DNA of 15,962 bases, from contig JAHENE010000015.1 in assembly GCA_024643305.1 (NCBI GenBank), positions 1 through 15,962 of the forward strand. The letters run 5' to 3'. This document shows, piece after piece, positions 14,359 through 15,962 of this stretch. Position 1 is the stretch's first letter. Every line of letters starts with the position of its first letter. This DNA comes from Thiobacillaceae bacterium. GTDB lineage: Bacteria > Pseudomonadota > Gammaproteobacteria > Burkholderiales > Thiobacillaceae. Made by a program: the position numbers and the translations under genes. The notes under the pieces are model-generated. The model did no database searches. It was not told the DNA's origin and worked only from the letters and a program-made list of their open reading frames with translations.

Positions 14359-14920
14359 TCTTCATCACTCCTTCGTACAATTTTCCACTCTGCCACCAGC
14401 GATACAGCACATCGAAGCGGGTACCGGCAGGCAGGTCAAAAGTGGACATGCCCTGATTCCAGTCCCCTGGAGCAAAAGTTTGTTCTACCGGAAACTGCGA
14501 CCATTCGAATGCCAGTTTTACAGGTTTGGAAAACTTTCTGGGCTGCCAGCGTGCCAGCCAGTCGTGCTTGGTCAGCATTAATTGCGTAGTTCCGTCTTCG
14601 GGCAGGTAGCGCCATTCGGCAAGGCAGTACTTGATGGGTAGCTTGCTGTCGTTTCGCAGCACGGTCATGTAAACGCAGGTGTGCGCAAACTCGTCGACCG
14701 ACTTTTCATCCAGTCCGCGTCCCTGCATAAAGGCACGCGCCTGGTCAGGACTGATTTGCGTCAGCCTGAGATGGACGCCTTGTTTGTCGGTTTCCCAGGT
14801 AGATAAGCCGGAATCGTAGGCTACGCTATGGTATGTAAAATCATCCTGCGCGTGTGCCCACGGCATTAAAACGAGAAGAAGCAGGTGGATGGTGATGGTG
14901 GATGTTTTACTACAAAGCAT
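14330..14920 (-). CDS. Conserved exported protein of unknown function
   Basis: The 196-aa protein has a signal peptide (HLLLLVLMPWAHA, cleavage likely after residue 24) and a mature part of about 170 aa. I do not recognise a named domain. Visible features are two cysteines (CVYMTVLRNDSK and the following KYCLAEW) about 15 residues apart, several Trp-rich segments (KHDWLARWQPRKF, FEWSQFPVEQTFAPGDWN) and a near-C-terminal RFDVLYRWWQSGKL. The pattern suggests a beta-rich periplasmic or lipid-facing protein. Being immediately upstream of a TlpA-type reductase, the cysteine pair could be its substrate (inference). It overlaps folE by one base (TGATG) and tlpA by 29 nt. Confidence 0.8.
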   Translation of the reverse strand: MLCSKTSTITIHLLLLVLMPWAHAQDDFTYHSVAYDSGLSTWETDKQGVHLRLTQISPDQARAFMQGRGLDEKSVDEFAHTCVYMTVLRNDSKLPIKYCLAEWRYLPEDGTTQLMLTKHDWLARWQPRKFSKPVKLAFEWSQFPVEQTFAPGDWNQGMSTFDLPAGTRFDVLYRWWQSGKLYEGVMKNVQCTERPD

Positions 14921-15582
14921 CAGAGCCTTGCGCCTTGTACTGCACGCAGGAATTCGTTGCGCAACTGATCGCTGCCTTCAAAGCAGCCGGAAAATGCCTG
15001 TGTCACCACGCGTTCGTCGCCACGACGGTCTTCGCCCAGTAAAAGACACAGTTGTTCTGCCTCGATAATGCAGGCGGCACCCGCTGCCTTGCCATGCGCC
15101 ATCATCGCCTCGGCAATGTCTCGAGTCATCCATTCCTGATAGGTGAAGCGGTGGCCAATGGCGTCGACCAGGCGCGCGATGCGACCAAATCCGTGCAAAC
15201 GGCCTCCGGGAATGTAAGCGACATGCGCCACCCCGCGAAACGGTACCAAATGGTGCGGGCACACACCGTGGATGGCGATGCCGCGCACGACCACCATGTC
15301 GCGGCGATCATCAGCAAAGCCTTCGCCCAAAGCCTCACCGGGATCTAGTGCGTAACCGCCAAGCAGACGTTTTTGCCAAAGCTCACGCACCCGCTCAGCG
15401 GTGCGGCCGGTGTGCACCGTATCGGATGGCACACCGCAGGCAGCGAGCAGGTCTTTTACCGCGCGTTCAAACGCAATGGCATCAAATGTGCCTGTTTGCT
15501 CAATGCCGTAGCCTTCCGGCCTGGTGCCGCCATGATGTTCGCATTCATCACCGCACTGCTCATGGCTGATGTCTCTGCCCAT
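14920..15582 (-). CDS. folE: GTP cyclohydrolase I (FolE), divergent type
   Basis: The 220-aa protein aligns with FolE across the tunnelling fold. Zinc ligands are kept: C108 and H111 in VCPHHLVPF and C179 in AEQLCLLL, matching C110, H113 and C181 of E. coli. GRIARLVDAIGHRFTYQE (E150) and the C-terminal NEFLRAVQ are also typical. Several usually invariant positions differ: the CEHH motif is CPHH, the histidine two residues before the last zinc cysteine (H179 in E. coli) is glutamine (Q177), and the ARGIRD segment is replaced by LLGEDRRGD. The N-terminus has an extra Cys/His cluster (C10, C14, H16, H17). It starts within the stop of the dienelactone hydrolase gene (TAATG). Canonical activity is likely but not assured. 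Confidence 0.85.
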   Translation of the reverse strand: MGRDISHEQCGDECEHHGGTRPEGYGIEQTGTFDAIAFERAVKDLLAACGVPSDTVHTGRTAERVRELWQKRLLGGYALDPGEALGEGFADDRRDMVVVRGIAIHGVCPHHLVPFRGVAHVAYIPGGRLHGFGRIARLVDAIGHRFTYQEWMTRDIAEAMMAHGKAAGAACIIEAEQLCLLLGEDRRGDERVVTQAFSGCFEGSDQLRNEFLRAVQGARL

Positions 15583-15962
15583 TACTTGAATACCGATTTC
15601 AGGAAATCCATGGTGTGCGCCCAGGAATTCTGGTCGGCGTGCGCATCGTATTTAAGCGGTATGCCGAATTTTTCACCGAAGGCATCTGCCCCCGGATTGG
15701 TGAAACTGTGCTTCACACCGGGATAGGACACCAGTTGCCAGTCGGCCTTGGCATTGGTCATTTCGGTCTTGAAGGCTTCCACCTGTTCGGGTGGCACAAA
15801 GGGGTCAGCTTCGCCAGTGAAGACGCGCACCTTGGCCTTGATGCTGCCCGGCGCTGCCGCGGGAAGGTCGGTTGACAGAGTGCCATGGAAACTGACCACG
15901 CCTTTCAGCGGCTCGCCGGAGCGCGCCATGTTGAGCACGACACCCCCGCCAAAACAGTAGCC
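15582..15962 (-). CDS. Dienelactone hydrolase family protein (5' end outside the window)
   Basis: The C-terminal 126 residues are present; the frame is open to the window edge, so the gene starts beyond 15962. The visible part begins with GYCFGGG, the nucleophile elbow with the family cysteine, and contains GEADPFVPPEQV with the triad Asp and GVKHSFTNPGADAFG with the triad His. This is the alpha/beta-hydrolase DLH family, with a Cys-Asp-His triad. The natural substrate is unknown; many genomic members are not involved in chlorocatechol breakdown. Its TAA overlaps the folE ATG. The GTG at 15938 is not the start, since the active-site motif lies upstream of it in the same frame. Confidence 0.93.
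   Translation of the reverse strand, partial: GYCFGGGVVLNMARSGEPLKGVVSFHGTLSTDLPAAAPGSIKAKVRVFTGEADPFVPPEQVEAFKTEMTNAKADWQLVSYPGVKHSFTNPGADAFGEKFGIPLKYDAHADQNSWAHTMDFLKSVFK

Noticed and set aside
1..15962. Insertion sequences, CRISPR arrays, toxin-antitoxin or phage genes
   Set aside because: No transposase, integrase, regularly spaced repeat or small paired toxin gene was found; the content is housekeeping throughout.

Overview
The window looks like core chromosome of a betaproteobacterium, by protein resemblance most like the Nitrosomonadales/Gallionellaceae side. The basis is the conserved block lptB-rpoN-hpf-ptsN-hprK-rapZ, HPr kinase in a Gram-negative, GreB with an acidic N-terminal extension, and a DUF1631 protein. 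No mobile element, CRISPR array, rRNA or phage gene was seen. Gene calls rest on motif recognition by eye, without database searches.

Layout. (1) Positions 1-5866 and on to 7066, plus strand: the end of lptB, rpoN (sigma-54), hpf, ptsN, hprK and rapZ, then a NusG-domain-II membrane-anchored protein, a Gx-transporter-family membrane protein, ubiX, a stand-alone LON substrate-binding-domain protein and greB. Most of these are coupled by short overlaps. hpf and ptsN are each preceded by a hairpin plus T-run. (2) Positions 7051-8765, minus strand: thiS-thiG-trmB, converging on greB with a 16-nt overlap. (3) Positions 8831-8904: a tRNA-Gly(CCC) gene with encoded CCA. (4) Positions 8905-9318: a leader containing a clear cyclic-di-GMP-I (GEMM) riboswitch at about 9131-9220, followed by an element that can bury the Shine-Dalgarno sequence of the next gene. 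(5) Positions 9319-11484: a 721-aa DUF1631 protein whose C-terminal end looks like a degenerate PilZ-type domain, closed by a strong terminator. (6) Positions 11564-13380: mutY and tatD, overlapping. (7) Positions 13364-15962, minus strand: an overlapping series transcribed as dienelactone hydrolase (truncated at the window edge), a divergent folE, an exported protein of unknown function, an exported TlpA-type thioredoxin and an ICMT-family membrane methyltransferase. It converges on tatD with a 17-nt overlap.

How the parts relate. The first block joins sigma-54, ribosome hibernation, the nitrogen-PTS EIIA protein, HPr kinase and RapZ, a common proteobacterial grouping for nitrogen, carbon and envelope control. 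ptsH and ptsI, which normally act with them, are not in the window. The most interesting unit is the riboswitch-DUF1631 gene: a second-messenger-sensing RNA placed in front of a protein that may itself belong to a c-di-GMP-related fold. The second point of note is the minus-strand operon holding a FolE homologue that keeps the zinc ligands but has replaced residues important for canonical catalysis.
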